A DNA stretch of 60,000 nucleotides, taken from Adiantum capillus-veneris. Taxonomy: Eukaryota; Streptophyta; Polypodiopsida; Polypodiales; Pteridaceae. Below the pieces are notes generated by a model, which had not been told where the DNA came from, searched no databases, and saw nothing but the letters and a program-made list of their open reading frames with translations. Positions 44,236 to 55,314 of the stretch are shown here, in pieces. Location of the stretch: the NCBI GenBank assembly GCA_014529385.2, contig CM043965.1, forward strand, positions 60,236,433-60,296,432, given 5' to 3'. Position 1 is the stretch's first letter, and every line of letters begins with the position of its first letter. The position numbers and the translations under genes are program-made.

Positions 44236-45600
44236 CTCCCCTATCAGTTGATGTATTTATGGGACATCATGGCATAAGAATGACAAAAGTTTACAGTTTA
44301 TTGGTTATGCTAATATACTTCACTCACCTATGTGAGTTTTGAAGAAAAAAAATCTAATTAAGGATATTTATGTATGGTTACAAAACTGATTGCACCAAAA
44401 CATTGCTTGACATTAACATAGAAATTATAAAATAGAAACTACAATATTTAGAGGAATTAATACTTTTTGCTTTGGCAAAACTCACAATTCGTGAGTGGAT
44501 TGTATTAAACACATCATAATATTACAAAACCAACCTCAAGCTCGGATTGAGCCTTGAGGTGCAAAAGTTTACAAGCTAGATGCTTATCATCTCACAGTGA
44601 GGCCTATCACCACCAAATGTGAACAAAATTTATAGGCTTTACTTACCGTTTTTTGACAACAAGGCATGAGTAGTCTTAGACCAATCATCCAAGTTTTGCT
44701 TGCGCCTGAGCGTGCATATTATCACTTTGCTTCTTATATAATCTCTGTGAAGCTTGCCACCTTAGAATCTCATAAACACCCGGCGGTTCCTTGTCTATCC
44801 TACATTATGGAAGAAGAAGTACTTGAGATCTTGATTGTTGATGAGGAGGGCAGGACTTCCCAACTTCTTACCTCCAAGGAATAAATTAATCTTGAAAAAC
44901 CAATTTTCCATGTCCTTTGGACCCACTTGCATATTTTTCCTACGAGGCCTCTGTTAGCCGCAGGCCTAAGGCATAGTGGAATTTATCCTAAGTCGTATTC
45001 AACTTACCTCTAGATTTTCTCCTATGTGATTACACAAAGTTTCTATTAACTACCACCCATCCCCACCCCACCCCACCCCCCCTCAAAAGAAAAAAAAAAC
45101 CAACAAAAAGAACAAGTAGGCCCGGCCAATTTTGCATAAGGGGTTTACTGGGGGGAATAAATGGAGATCTGATGGTGTTTTGGGAAGGTAAAAGAAGGGG
45201 AGAGGTGACATGTGGAACATACACAGGAGAGTTGGTTGCTTTCCTTGAATTTCTCGAAAGGAGATTTTGGAGATTGAAAACGGCATGATATTAAGATGGC
45301 ACGTATTTTTACCTTGATTATCTAAGAGCGATTTGCACAATGGAGAAAGGAGAAGCATGCCACTTGGCATTGGTTTATTGGAGAGGAAACGATAGAAGGT
45401 AGAGGCTAAACCTTTGTTTGCACATCTCTCTCTGCACAACACACATGTCGTCATGCATTTAGTGGCAATAGAGATCCAACCACGTAGTTGTGGAGGATGC
45501 TCCCACATGTGGAGTGCATAGAGGGAAGGTGTTGACGATGGTGGGGCATCAGCAATAGCAAGCTGGGAAAGAGGATGTGGCACCAGAGGGCAGACATTGT
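44236..45600. other. No gene recognised
   Basis: A 72-codon plus-strand frame at 44666-44884 ends in EEEVLEILIVDEEGR but has no known motif. About 44465-44505 is the inverse copy of the dispersed block at 30386. A 173-codon minus frame at 45083-45604 is discussed under rejected items. Confidence 0.4.
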
Positions 45601-45604
45601 ACAT

Positions 45605-45906
45605 ATTTGCAGAAAGCTCTAGTTAGTTTTTAACAGATTCTGAAGCGAGGGCCTCTCTCCATATGCAATCACCTGCGCATACATCTTGTGGAGATGAGGC
45701 TGCCCAAAGCGGCAGAGCTGGACATCCTAGAGTAAGCTTTCACGAAGCTTTCAAGTGATATTAAGTGTGACATTAGACCGCATATTATAAAGGAGCATAA
45801 CAGGGATTTGCTTCACTATTTGTATTCAGGCCAGCACGTCGTGGTGATGGTGTGGAAGTATTTGAATGGGTGGGCAGCATATGGAAGCATTTCATTTATC
45901 TCCAAG
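45605..45906 (+). pseudogene. Chimeric PPR scrap plus unknown gene fragment, unit 1 (left)
   Basis: 45605-45690 matches PPR-derived sequence seen again at 52.9-53.3 kb (one frame reads SEARVSPYAITCAYIL). From 45695 the plus strand encodes FTKLSSDIKCDIRPHIIKE, LLHYLYSGQHVVVMVWKYLN and a tail, with an in-frame stop just before it. The unit is interrupted at 45906 by an LTR element and continues at 51445. The same peptide block appears in two more copies at 51.5 and 52.0 kb. Family unknown. Confidence 0.55.
45902..45906. other. Target-site duplication, left (CCAAG)
   Basis: CCAAG here and ACAAG at 51440-51444. The uninterrupted paralogue at about 51648 reads TCTCCAAGGAGCAGCAGAAC, confirming the empty site; one base has since mutated. 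Confidence 0.85.
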
Positions 45907-46059
45907 TGTCATGCCAAGGGTAGGACTAGACGGGCACGGCCCGGGCAATGTGCCGGACACACATGCAGTAAAGGGGTCTATATATGGAAGAGGGCCAGGG
46001 GCCTATATATAGGATGGTTGGGAGGTTATTCGCATGTCTGTCTACCCGCTAGTCTAACA
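45907..46059 (+). repeat. 5' LTR of the non-autonomous element
   Basis: TGTCATGCCAAGGGTAGG to GTCTAACA. TATATA at about 45981 and 46014. GC-richer than its surroundings. Confidence 0.9.
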
Positions 46060-46060
46060 C

Positions 46061-46072
46061 TGGTATCAGAGC
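46061..46072 (+). other. Primer-binding site of the non-autonomous element
   Basis: TGGTATCAGAGC one base after the LTR; same tRNA-Met type as both copia elements, which makes a copia-type helper plausible. Confidence 0.9.
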
Positions 46073-48660
46073 TTAGGGGCGAAGGGCATGGAGGAGTAGC
46101 CATGGAGGACTGAAGCCTAGGGCTTGCATGTGGTATTGCATGGTCTCCCTCTCTCTCTCGCTCTCTCATGCAAGGGCAGGCGTTCTATGGAGATGAAGAG
46201 GACGAAGTCGAGACCCGCCGAAAAAAGTCGACTGTGTCGGGCGTGGGACTGGCTGCTTGCAAGCCGATGAACCGAGCCGTGTGCAGGCCCGCTTAGCCGG
46301 GGAGGGGGCAATTCGAGCAGCACCGAATCAGGAATTCATGAGCTCGCTGTGCTCGCGCTGGGAAAAGGTACGTTTCACGTTTCTGCATCTCTCTCCCTTG
46401 CGGCCTGTAGCGGCCTGTGCTGTCTTCCAAGCGGCCGCCATCGCCATCGCCATCGCCATCTGCGCACTGTAGTCGACCCCGTTTCTCATGGGAACGCCCA
46501 AGGCCAAGGGCCTTGGGGCAAATAAAAGTATTAAGGGCAAGTGCCCATGGGAGATAATCCCTTCAACGTTCTTCTTCCGCTTGCCTTGGGCCATCGAAGC
46601 AAGCCAGGCATATAGGGTAACGTCGATCAACAGCTATGGAATCATATTTCTGCGATATGTCCAAAATTACAGAAATTTTGAGTCCACTTGATTCTATTTG
46701 GCGGTTTTCATGGCATGCATAAACATGCAAGGGCATCCGCAAAGGGACCATAGTTGCATGGCCGCATGCAACAGATTTTCAAATGAATTCAGCACTATCA
46801 GAGTTGCCGATAGTCGGGATGCCGCATTGAGCATTCGAGGACAATTTTCCAAGGCAATCACGGCAAAGCTCCGACTGGTTGTACAAAATTATGAAAGCAT
46901 TTGAAGGCACGGCCTTCGTCTGGGCTTCTCCAAGACGATATTGTTGCTCGAGTGGCGGATATGTTTGCCGCGTACACGGACAAACTCCATGCTCATCAGG
47001 TTGCCCTTTTCGTACTTCCAAGGATTTTCTTACTCACTATGTGATGATATTTTGCAGACTTATACTTATCGAATTTTCAAGCTTCATCTTTGATGCAACG
47101 GCAAGGCCGGTGGCTAATTCGGCTCATGCGTGCACAATTGTTTTGCATGGTTGGATTGCTGATCGGCATCGCCGATTTCAAGGCGACTGGCAAGAGCCGT
47201 GAGTTTGGGCTTGCAAAGAAGCAAGGCTTCTCAACCTATACAACATATAACCAGACTATGTGGTGATGCAGACACTAATGCTAGGAGTGGTGATTGTCAT
47301 GAACAATGGCAATCCAACCTGGCAGGTAAGAGCATTACAGTTCTCACATGATACCACATTGGTTGTGAAATGGGCAAGGCCCTTGACAGCATGAAGTGGA
47401 GTACTTATTGTGCATGTGCTTCGTAACTCTCTATGCAATGGAATGAATGATCACGGCTATCATTCATAATGCCAAGCAGCATTTATTGGCAATGAGGCTG
47501 GACATAGTTATCTAAAGCATGGCGTTCTCCTAAGTACCTTGATAGAGCACACTCGTCAAAGGTTACATTTTGCTTCAAAGTCAAGGCCAAGGGCCAATTT
47601 TTCAGTATCTCAAGGAGATAGGCATGGCTAATTTCAGTTGTAATCGCTCGACAAGGTCGATTCTTTCCGTCATGCTATCTGTATCTCACCAGCAACATCA
47701 ATTGGCTATCAGTAGGGCTTCAATTTACGCATCTTGCATTGAGATTCCCCGCGTTCGGCATATGCTATGAGCATACAAACTTGGGAAGGATTTGGCAATA
47801 TGCTTGCAGGTTATTTCATTACGTGTCAGAACGGCGTATATGATACAAGGGACATATATGTACATACGACAGCTCCCACCCGTGTAGCAGATATGGCTAT
47901 GAGCCATTTTTACGCGAGTTTTTGTTTCTTCCACGGAATCTCGGGCCAACTGGTTACAGCAACGACCAGGTTAGCCAATTTTATGTTCTTTTTCCATGTT
48001 TACACCTTTGATTGGAAACTACTGCTTTTGTGCAAAGCAAAGTGCTTTGATGATTTTACATGAAGCAAGGCTTCTCCCTTGTGCCAAGGAACTGCCCAAT
48101 GACTTGTCATCAAGGGCCGTGGCACACAAGTTTGAAAAAACTGGCAAAATAGGGAATATCACCTCATAGAATTCCTACCAGTTTAGATTGTGCAAGGCAC
48201 TTATGGTTTGGGCTCTCATGTTTGAGGCCATCACTTTTGCCAAGGGCTTAAGATTATGTATGCACGGCATGCTAGCTAGGTGGAATCAATTCTACCACCT
48301 CAGGAAACACGCTTCCGCTATAACACTAGACCCTTTGTCAAGGACAAGATACGTTCTGGATTGTTTTTGGGTTGCTGTCAAACACAACAACACTTAAAAG
48401 AACCTAAAACTTGGACTTAATTCAAAGGCAACGTGCTATCATTAAGTCACACTGGTGTAGTCACAACCACATACATGGTAGGTGGGTCAGTCTGTGACTT
48501 GTTTGTGTTTTTCTGCTACCTCCCTCAATGAGAGAGTCGTAGCAAAAACCTGTTGCATGCTTATAGGATAAGTTGCACGTTAGACATAAGATGCACAAGA
48601 GCATGGCAATCAAATATACAGGTCATAGTCGTTAAGGAATGTTCCTCAGCCCAGCATGCT
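46073..48660 (+). other. Interior of the non-autonomous element, 5' half
   Basis: No domain recognised. A splice-donor-like AAAAGGTACGTTT lies at about 46364. (GCCATC)n, about four units, at 46436-46460. Words of the type CAAGGCCAAGGGCC recur (46499, 47580, and variants to 48250). The longest frame (46879-47202, 107 codons) shows no motif. Confidence 0.5.
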
Positions 48661-48668
48661 CTTCTTCT

Positions 48669-48751
<83 letters not shown>
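48661..48751. repeat. (CTT)n, (TC)n, (CA)n compound microsatellite
   Basis: CTT at 48661-48672, TC to about 48739, CA to about 48751. Confidence 0.95.
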
Positions 48752-51270
48752 TCATAATAATGAGAACTTTTTACGAATATTTGGATACATGTTTTTCTCT
48801 TTTTGCTCGTGAGTCAGCCTAAGCCAAGGTGCTTTAACTCTCAGCTAATAATCGGCTAAGACGCCATCCAACTTAGTCTGCATCGGTTTGTCGATTGAAC
48901 ACTAACTGACATAAGGGCTATGAGCCACACAGGCTAAAAGCCATTGTCAGACCTAGGGTAAGATCCCAATGCTCACATTTCTTGGATGATTGTTCTCCAG
49001 CTTGAACAGATTTACTCAGTGAAGTCCCCATCAATGTCAATGGCCAAAGCAAGAGTCTCACCATTCCAGATCTTTTGGGTGTTCTGTAAGCACAACATGT
49101 TTTTGGTGCGACACTCGAATTGAGTTTCTCACATCAGCTGATCTCTACCACAGAGTATAGATGCAGCAAGCAGTTGAGATAGCATTGCTGTCCATAAGAT
49201 CTAGGCATCTCACTTGTGTGGATCTCTTGCTCTCTCTATCGCACTACGAGTGTCTAGGGCAGCATAGTTTTTGGGTAAGACCCAGTGGGTGATTGCTGAA
49301 TCACTCTATCGGACATTGAGGATCACAGTTTGATCTATTCCCGTTGCACTTTCAAGGAAAGAAGTCCGGAACCTACCACGTGGTAGTGGACAAAGTCAAC
49401 TTTTTCTGTTGATTCCAGTCATTCTGTATATGGTTGACTATGTTGATAACCGTTACCTGCTCATTGAGCAGTTTCTACACAGGGTGTTACCAAGGGGTTT
49501 GACTACGTAGATTCTAACCAACGGGTTTGGATTGCGAAGGCAACACCCAGAGTTTCTAGTGCAATATTGTTTGGTCTTTTCAAGTCGTACAAATACACTT
49601 GAATGTTTCAGAGCCATGCCAAGGGCATGTCGAACCAAAGTATTTTGGGCCGTCGTCTCCAATATACATTATGATGTTATGAGCCCCCTTGTCGCGTTCG
49701 ATTTGGCACATGTTGTCACATGGAACATGACATGGTTTAGGAACTCAAGGAGTTCAATTCAGCCAGTGTGGAGCATGATAATGAGGGTCCCTCTCACTCT
49801 TGTCGCAGAGTGTTAGCAGTTACCTCCACACACAAGTACAGCTCGTACTTGATGGATGTCACTTTTCCTGACATCCTTACTTGAGACATATTCCACATGT
49901 GGAGAATATGAGTCTCTAGGACTGACACTGGCGCCCAATTCTTAATGATGTGTCGCGACGAGGTCCCTAGGTGCTGGTCACATCCGTTCATTAGACCATT
50001 CGAAGCACACAGTATCAGGTACAATTTCAGTGGCCAGAAATTGTCTCATGGTTGGTACCTAGGTGTGACCGGGTTGTCACATTCTATTATGGTCGAACTT
50101 TTGCTGCAAACTATGCTACGTTCATGAGCAAGTCTCATGGTTGGTACCTAGGTGTGACCGGGTTGTCACATTCTATTATGGTCCAAATTTGTTACACGAC
50201 TTTCACGTACGTACCGTGGAAAGTCTCGTCATGGAATTGCGGTTCGGATATGTTTGTGTTAAATGCATGCACACTAGGTGTTATGGGCCCTAGTGTTTAA
50301 CACAAATTTATTCGGAGCGGCATGCAAATTCATGGACATTATTGTTTCTTCAATTTTTTGCCCTGCCATACAAGGTGATGGCTGAGTATGGGTGTTCGTG
50401 ATTGGCTGCTTGAAACTCCAATCTGCTTTCAACCTAGTGGGTTGTCTCCATTCCATATCGAGATATGGCTGGATACTCAATGATTGAGTCATAGTATATG
50501 GCTATATGGCTGGATACTCAACGATTGAGTCATAGTTTGTCGTCAGTCATGGACGACTGTCTCTAAGTGATTGGGGGAAAGCACCTCACATCTTACTGTT
50601 GCTATTCATCCCGCGTAGGATGGGTAGCTTACACGAATTCTATTTAGTACTAAAGGATATGCAAAGTGCATCCCTTAGTAAAGCACGCTAAAGGATATGC
50701 TAAGTGCATACGTTAGCAAGAAGTGAAACAACTAGATCGGTTACCTTTCTGGTTTGGAGTTTTCTTCATATGATGAAAGGCATGTGACGGCTTCTAGTCT
50801 CTGCCTATTATTCTCAAGTTATCAACCTTAATCATCAGTTTGGATGAGGTTGACTATTGGCAAGAAACCACCGCAAGTCAAGGACTTGGTTGCTGCTGAT
50901 GAGTATGTCAGCATAGTACTTTCATGGAAAGATGAGCCGAGGTTATATTGCACATTCCAATACCTTCAGAAAGTCTGAAACCTGGGTATGCATTTAAACA
51001 CCTCTTAGTTGTGATAACTCGTTTAGCATTCTCAAGTGAGTTCTAAATGGAGCCTTCACGCTCTTTTGATTATGAGTCGGTTAACCAAGACGGTTGCACA
51101 GGGACAACAATGTAGAAAATCAAGATGTTACTCTTGATTTCATTGAACGGGACCAATGAACCGGGTTCCGATTCAACGAACCATTGGATCCATGAGGGAT
51201 GCCACGGTGGAAAACATTCGTGTTCTTATGAAGATACCACCACTTGTGTTTTCGAGGACAAAAACGCTTC
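48752..51270 (+). other. Interior of the non-autonomous element, 3' half
   Basis: No coding segment recognised. A 51-bp block starting GTCTCATGGTTGGTACC occurs at 50043 and 50132 (period 89). A 38-bp block starting ATATGGCTGGATACTC occurs at 50463 and 50504 (period 41). CTAAAGGATATGC(A/T)AAGTGCAT occurs twice near 50650-50710. Confidence 0.55.
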
Positions 51271-51271
51271 T

Positions 51272-51286
51272 CCAAGGGGGGAGTAA
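51272..51286 (+). other. Polypurine tract of the non-autonomous element
   Basis: CCAAGGGGGGAGTAA, immediately before the 3' LTR. Confidence 0.8.
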
Positions 51287-51439
51287 AGTCATGCCAAGGG
51301 TAGGACTAGACGGGCACGGCCCAGGCAATGTGCCGGACACACATGCAGTAAAGGGGTCTATATATGGAAGAGGGACAGGGGCCTATATATACGATGGTTG
51401 GGAGGTTATTCGCATGTTTGTCTACCCGTTGGTCTAACA
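51287..51439 (+). repeat. 3' LTR of the non-autonomous element
   Basis: 153 bp matching 45907-46059. The first base reads A instead of the expected T, so the terminal TG is lost. Confidence 0.9.
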
Positions 51440-51444
51440 ACAAG

Positions 51445-52211
51445 GAGTAGCAGAACATGGGAACTGCATATCACCTTCTACAGCTTGGATTGGGGCATGG
51501 TGTGGATTGAACATTAGACCGCATATTATAAAGGAGCAGAACAGAAATTTGCTTCACTATTTGTATTCATGCCAGCACGTCGTGGTGATGGTGTGGAAGT
51601 ATTTGAATGGGTGGGCGGAATATGGAAGCATTTCATTTGTCTCCAAGGAGCAGCAGAACATGAGGACTACATCATCACCTTCTACAGCTTGGATTGGGGC
51701 ATGGTGTGGATTGAATCTATGAAGAACTCGAGGGCAACAAGAAAGGCTACAATAGAATCATCTTCATCCAAGCAGTGATAGGGCAGAGATGGGGCAGGGA
51801 TGACCGGCATAGAGATCCAACCACGGAGCTGTGGAGGATGCTCCCACATGTGGGGTGCATAGAGAGAAGGTGTTGGCGATGGTGCGACATCAGCAACAAG
51901 AAGCAGATGTTGAAGCGAGGACCTCGCATTCATCCTGTGGAGATGAGGCTGCCCGAAGTGGTGGACTGGACATTCTGGAGTACGCTTTTACGAAGCTTGC
52001 AAGCGATATCAAGTGCGATATTAGGCCGCATGTTATAAAGGAACTGAAGAGGGATTTGCTTCACTATTTGTGTTCAAGCCAGCACGTCGTGGCGATGGTG
52101 TGGGAGTATTTGAATGGGACGGGCAACATATTAAAGCATATAGTAGCAACGGAATTTCCAGGATTGTGGGTTGAGGAGGCAAGGATAGAGACGCAAATGG
52201 AACTGTTTTGA
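51445..52211 (+). pseudogene. Tandem copies of an unknown gene fragment
   Basis: 51445-51510 completes unit 1. Unit 2 (51511-51714, about 204 bp) repeats it: DIRPHIIKE, NLLHYLYSCQHVVVMVWKYLN, then in another frame GGIWKHFICLQGAAEHEDYI and TFYSLDWGMVWIESMKNSR to a stop at 51776. A third partial copy lies in the frame 51831-52211: LDILEYAFTKLASDIKCDIR, PHVIKELKRDLLHYLCSSQ, EYLNGTGNILKHIVATEFPG. It is the best preserved, with 126 codons uninterrupted. I do not recognise the family. Frame changes between and within units mean that units 1 and 2 are not functional. Confidence 0.55.
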
Positions 52212-52456
52212 GCTTTGCAAGGACATTTTATGGCGCAGGAAAGGATGCAACAGCGGCTTTCAACGGCGTCGAATTGTTGGCGAGGGCATGGGGGGACAAC
52301 AATTGTCCCCATGGTTTGTCCTTGCAGAGATGGCCATATACCTTTCTTGTCAAAGATCCTTCTACGGGCACCGGTAGACCTGCTCTCATACCCCATTTGG
52401 CCGCTGATGCTCCTCCAGATGAGGTCCTTGACTACAACCCGCAGGTCAGTCATTAG
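52208..52456 (+). CDS. Exon-like ORF, unknown protein
   Basis: After the stop that ends the preceding frame, a new frame reads FARTFYGAGKDATAAFNGVE, LLARAWGDNNCPHGLSLQRW, FLVKDPSTGTGRPALIPHLA and APPDEVLDYNPQ, then a stop at 52454. CAG|GTCAGT at about 52443 could be a splice donor at the end of the protein-like part. A competing frame (ALQGHFMAQERMQQRLSTAS) continues the preceding product if its stop is ignored, so which frame was coding is undecided. No family recognised. Confidence 0.3.
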   Translation: MSFARTFYGAGKDATAAFNGVELLARAWGDNNCPHGLSLQRWPYTFLVKDPSTGTGRPALIPHLAADAPPDEVLDYNPQVSH

Positions 52457-52850
52457 TTGTATAGAGAGGAAGGTATCCTTTCATGCATGGAGGGTGGATG
52501 TGGGCCATTGGAGATAGACCAAGGATTTAGCACATTGCAGAAGCTATGTTGCAAGTTGCAGTCTATTGTATCAGGACATGAGGCAGGTGCTATAGGGACG
52601 GCCATCAACATCTAGACAGGCAGTGCATTGATGGCTTTGTTGTGCGATGGTCGAAAGGAGGATTTGGGTCAAAAAAACAAGACAATCTTGGAAATCACAG
52701 TGAAGAGATGGACAAACCCTATAGAAGACACAAATTGCGGCAACATGTGGTTAGGGTCATTGCCCTGGCCTTTTAGGCCCCCGACTTGGAAGTGTTGGAG
52801 AGGCTTTGAAAGGCAAAAAAAATCACGCTGATATTGTCGGTTAGGTGTTT
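52457..52850. other. No gene recognised
   Basis: Short frames only. PPR-like sequence begins further on. Confidence 0.4.
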
Positions 52851-52869
52851 TTCAAAAAGATGTTGTGCT

Positions 52870-54110
52870 TGGCAATGCCGTAGTGTGGACTCTTGGAATG
52901 CACTGATTGCAAGATTTTCCCCAAGGGCTAGAAAGCTCTAGTTTGTTTTCAGCAGATGCAAAGCGATGGCCTCTCTCCTGATTGTAGGATTTGCTCCATA
53001 AGGTAGGACCAAAAAGCTATTTTCAGCAGATGCGAAGCGAGGGCCTCTCCCCAAAACTTCTCGAGGAGCTTCGTATCGGGAGTGTCGACTCTTGAAATGC
53101 ACTAATTGTAGGAGTTTTTGCACAAGGCAGGGCCAGAAACCTCTAGTCTGTTTTTAGTGGATGCAAAGCAAGAGCCTCTCTCCTGACTCCAGGATTTTCC
53201 CCATATGGACAGGACCAGAAATCTCTAGTCTTTTGTATAGCAACTACAAAGCAAGGGCCTCTCTCAAGATGCAATCACCTACGCATGTATCTTGAAGGCA
53301 TGTGGCTCTATGTAGGATGCTGAAAAGTTCTAGATGAGCTCCCTGCTCGGGATGTTTTCTCTTGGATTGTGTTGATTGTAGGATATGAGCAACATGGCTA
53401 TGGCAAGGAAGCTCTCAATTGTTTTCACCAGATGCAAAGCAAAAAGGGTCCCTCTGCAAATTTAATCACCTATTATGCACCTTGTGGGCCTTTATCTATT
53501 TGTATCATATGAAATCGAACACGACGTCTCTCCATATATAATCTCTATGCAGTGCAAGACATAAACTTGGGAAAGTTTATTCATGATGAGGTCGCTAATC
53601 AAGGGACATGTTGTGCTTAGAGGTGCTTTGGCTGGTATGTATACCGAATCTATCAGTCTCACAAAAGCTCAAAATATTTCGGATCAGCTTCTTACATAGA
53701 AAGTGGTCTCTTAAAATGTGTTGGTTGTGGTTGCTACAAAGGGAGGTAGGAATGTCAACAGCCATTAGGAAATCGGCTGAGCAGTGACGGTGAGGACAAG
53801 GCTCCACGCCACGTGAACATGGCTTAAACACGCGAAGTGGAAGGACAGGTTGCATCTTGAAGGCTTGTGACATTATGCAAGATGTTGACATGGTTGAGAA
53901 AATTTATGATAGCATTGTTTGTTAGAGGCTATTGGAGAAAGAAGTGCTTGCTAGTGCTTTGGTTGATATGTACACCAATGTGGTGTGGTCATGAAAGGAC
54001 GGGAAGTTCTTCATGGACTTCTTCTTTGAAATGTCGTCACTTGGATGTATTGATTGCATTTGTACATGAAGATGACAAGGTTTGAAGAATTTTGTTTTGC
54101 CAACAAAGGG
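52870..54110 (+). pseudogene. PPR protein pseudogene, PLS type
   Basis: Conceptual translation in shifting frames gives land-plant PPR motifs: DSWNALIARFSP at about 52890; SPDS/ITYACIL-like pieces; ARDVFSWIVLIVGYEQHGYG and KEALNCFHQMQS at about 53350-53450; KFIHDEVANQG then VVLRGALAGMYT at about 53575-53640; GCILKACDIMQDVDMVEKIY at about 53850; LLEKEVLASALVDMYTN at about 53935. These are the 35-residue helical pairs used by organelle RNA-binding proteins. There are many frameshifts and stops. The segment 52920-53270 holds four diverged copies of a block containing 'CAGATGC(A/G)AAGCGAGGGCC'. The wording of the motifs is the basis for suspecting a fern-like genome. Confidence 0.8.
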
Positions 54111-54650
54111 ATATATGGACAATACACCACGACATGGCAATGTGGAATTAGACATGTCTTCATAAAACATTGATAATGAGTTCTTCCTTGTACAATTGAG
54201 TATTTTTGTAAATAAAAAAGTACCTCCAACACTAGAGGAGAAGCATAAGTCCCCCTAAAACATTGGAGGGGATAAAAGTGGCTGGGGGAAGGGCACTATC
54301 CCTACGGTTTTATTATAAATGTGGAGAACGGTGCCAATTTTACACCATACATATGTATGGTTTTTTCATTTTTTTATGGGAACAAGCATCGCAATGCACA
54401 AAATTCACCTCTCCATCTTTATTATATTGTGCTAATTTTCAACTCCATTCATCTTTTAATGCAAAATCTCATATGTGATGCGAGGTTGTAGAGATTCTGG
54501 TGAAAGCTTTGAGAAGATATGCTAACAAGCCATCGACACAAACTATGCCATGAGGTAAGAGCCACACCATTATCACTTTTTGAATTCTTACCATGTGCAC
54601 AATAAAGAAATCAAGGCAAACTAGTTGCTAAACGCACTATCTCTCTCTCT
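54111..54650. other. No gene recognised
   Basis: AT-rich with short frames. A TAAAAAGTACC stretch and 'CCTCCAACACTAGAGG' repeat-like text may be the 3' flank of the PPR pseudogene. Confidence 0.4.
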
Positions 54651-55017
54651 TTGCCCTCACAATCTGACCAAAGCTCGCGCTGTCCCACACACCTGGCATC
54701 TCCATTAGGACTGCTTTCCCCTTGTTGGACCACACAATCTTGCCTCACAGCGCTTGATGATACATCTCCTTCAACGCAATGGAGCAGACTGCGATAGTCC
54801 AGGATGGTAGGCAAGAGCGGGAGCTTTGGTTGGGGGGCAGTACACTGGAGCAGTTAATGGAGACGGTCCGACTGACTGCAGGTTTGACTGACGTGAGAGA
54901 AGTCAATATGCAGGCGGACAAGGGGATGCTCGGGCGGACAGAGAGAAAGCGAGATGTTGTCTGAGGGCAGAGATGCGCAGTGATGGAGGGGGGGGAGCAC
55001 ACACGGAGGAAGAGTCG

Positions 55018-55122
<105 letters not shown>

Positions 55123-55250
55123 ACGTATTGCAGTCCGGACTTGACCAAGGCAACAACCTGAGGGAGCGTACATGTCATCGACTAAGGAGGGTGGCGAGCT
55201 GAGGTTGCAATGCGGGGCTGCAATGGTGGATGTGTCCAGGCAGAGATAGG

Positions 55251-55253
<3 letters not shown>

Positions 55254-55312
<59 letters not shown>
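55254..55312. repeat. (TC)n microsatellite
   Basis: About 59 bp of TC, 130 bp after the previous tract. Confidence 0.97.

Positions 55313-55314
<2 letters not shown>

Larger units (their letters stand above)
45907..51439 (+). mobile_element. 5.5-kb LTR element without recognisable gag-pol
   Basis: Two 153-bp LTRs (45907-46059 and 51287-51439) differ at about seven positions. There is an initiator-Met PBS at 46061, a purine tract before the 3' LTR and a near-perfect target duplication. The 5.2 kb between PBS and PPT contain no zinc knuckle, DSG protease, D-D-E integrase, YxDD or RNase H motif in any frame that I can read, only short ORFs. That is the structure of a non-autonomous LARD-type element moved by another element's enzymes, or of an extremely decayed one. 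The interior holds a (TC)n tract and local tandem duplications. Confidence 0.85.

Noticed and set aside
45083-45604. 173-codon minus-strand ORF whose PHMWEHPPQLRGWIS stretch recurs at about 51.8 kb
   Set aside because: The similarity follows from duplicated DNA (45.47-45.56 and 51.81-51.90 kb). The frame elsewhere ends in low-complexity Phe from a poly(T) run. The minus frame is open in both copies, so a short antisense coding segment is not fully excluded.
46117-46630. Minus-strand ORFs at the 5' end of the non-autonomous element, including an Ala/Met repeat
   Set aside because: They reflect (GCCATC)n and GC-rich sequence. No domain.
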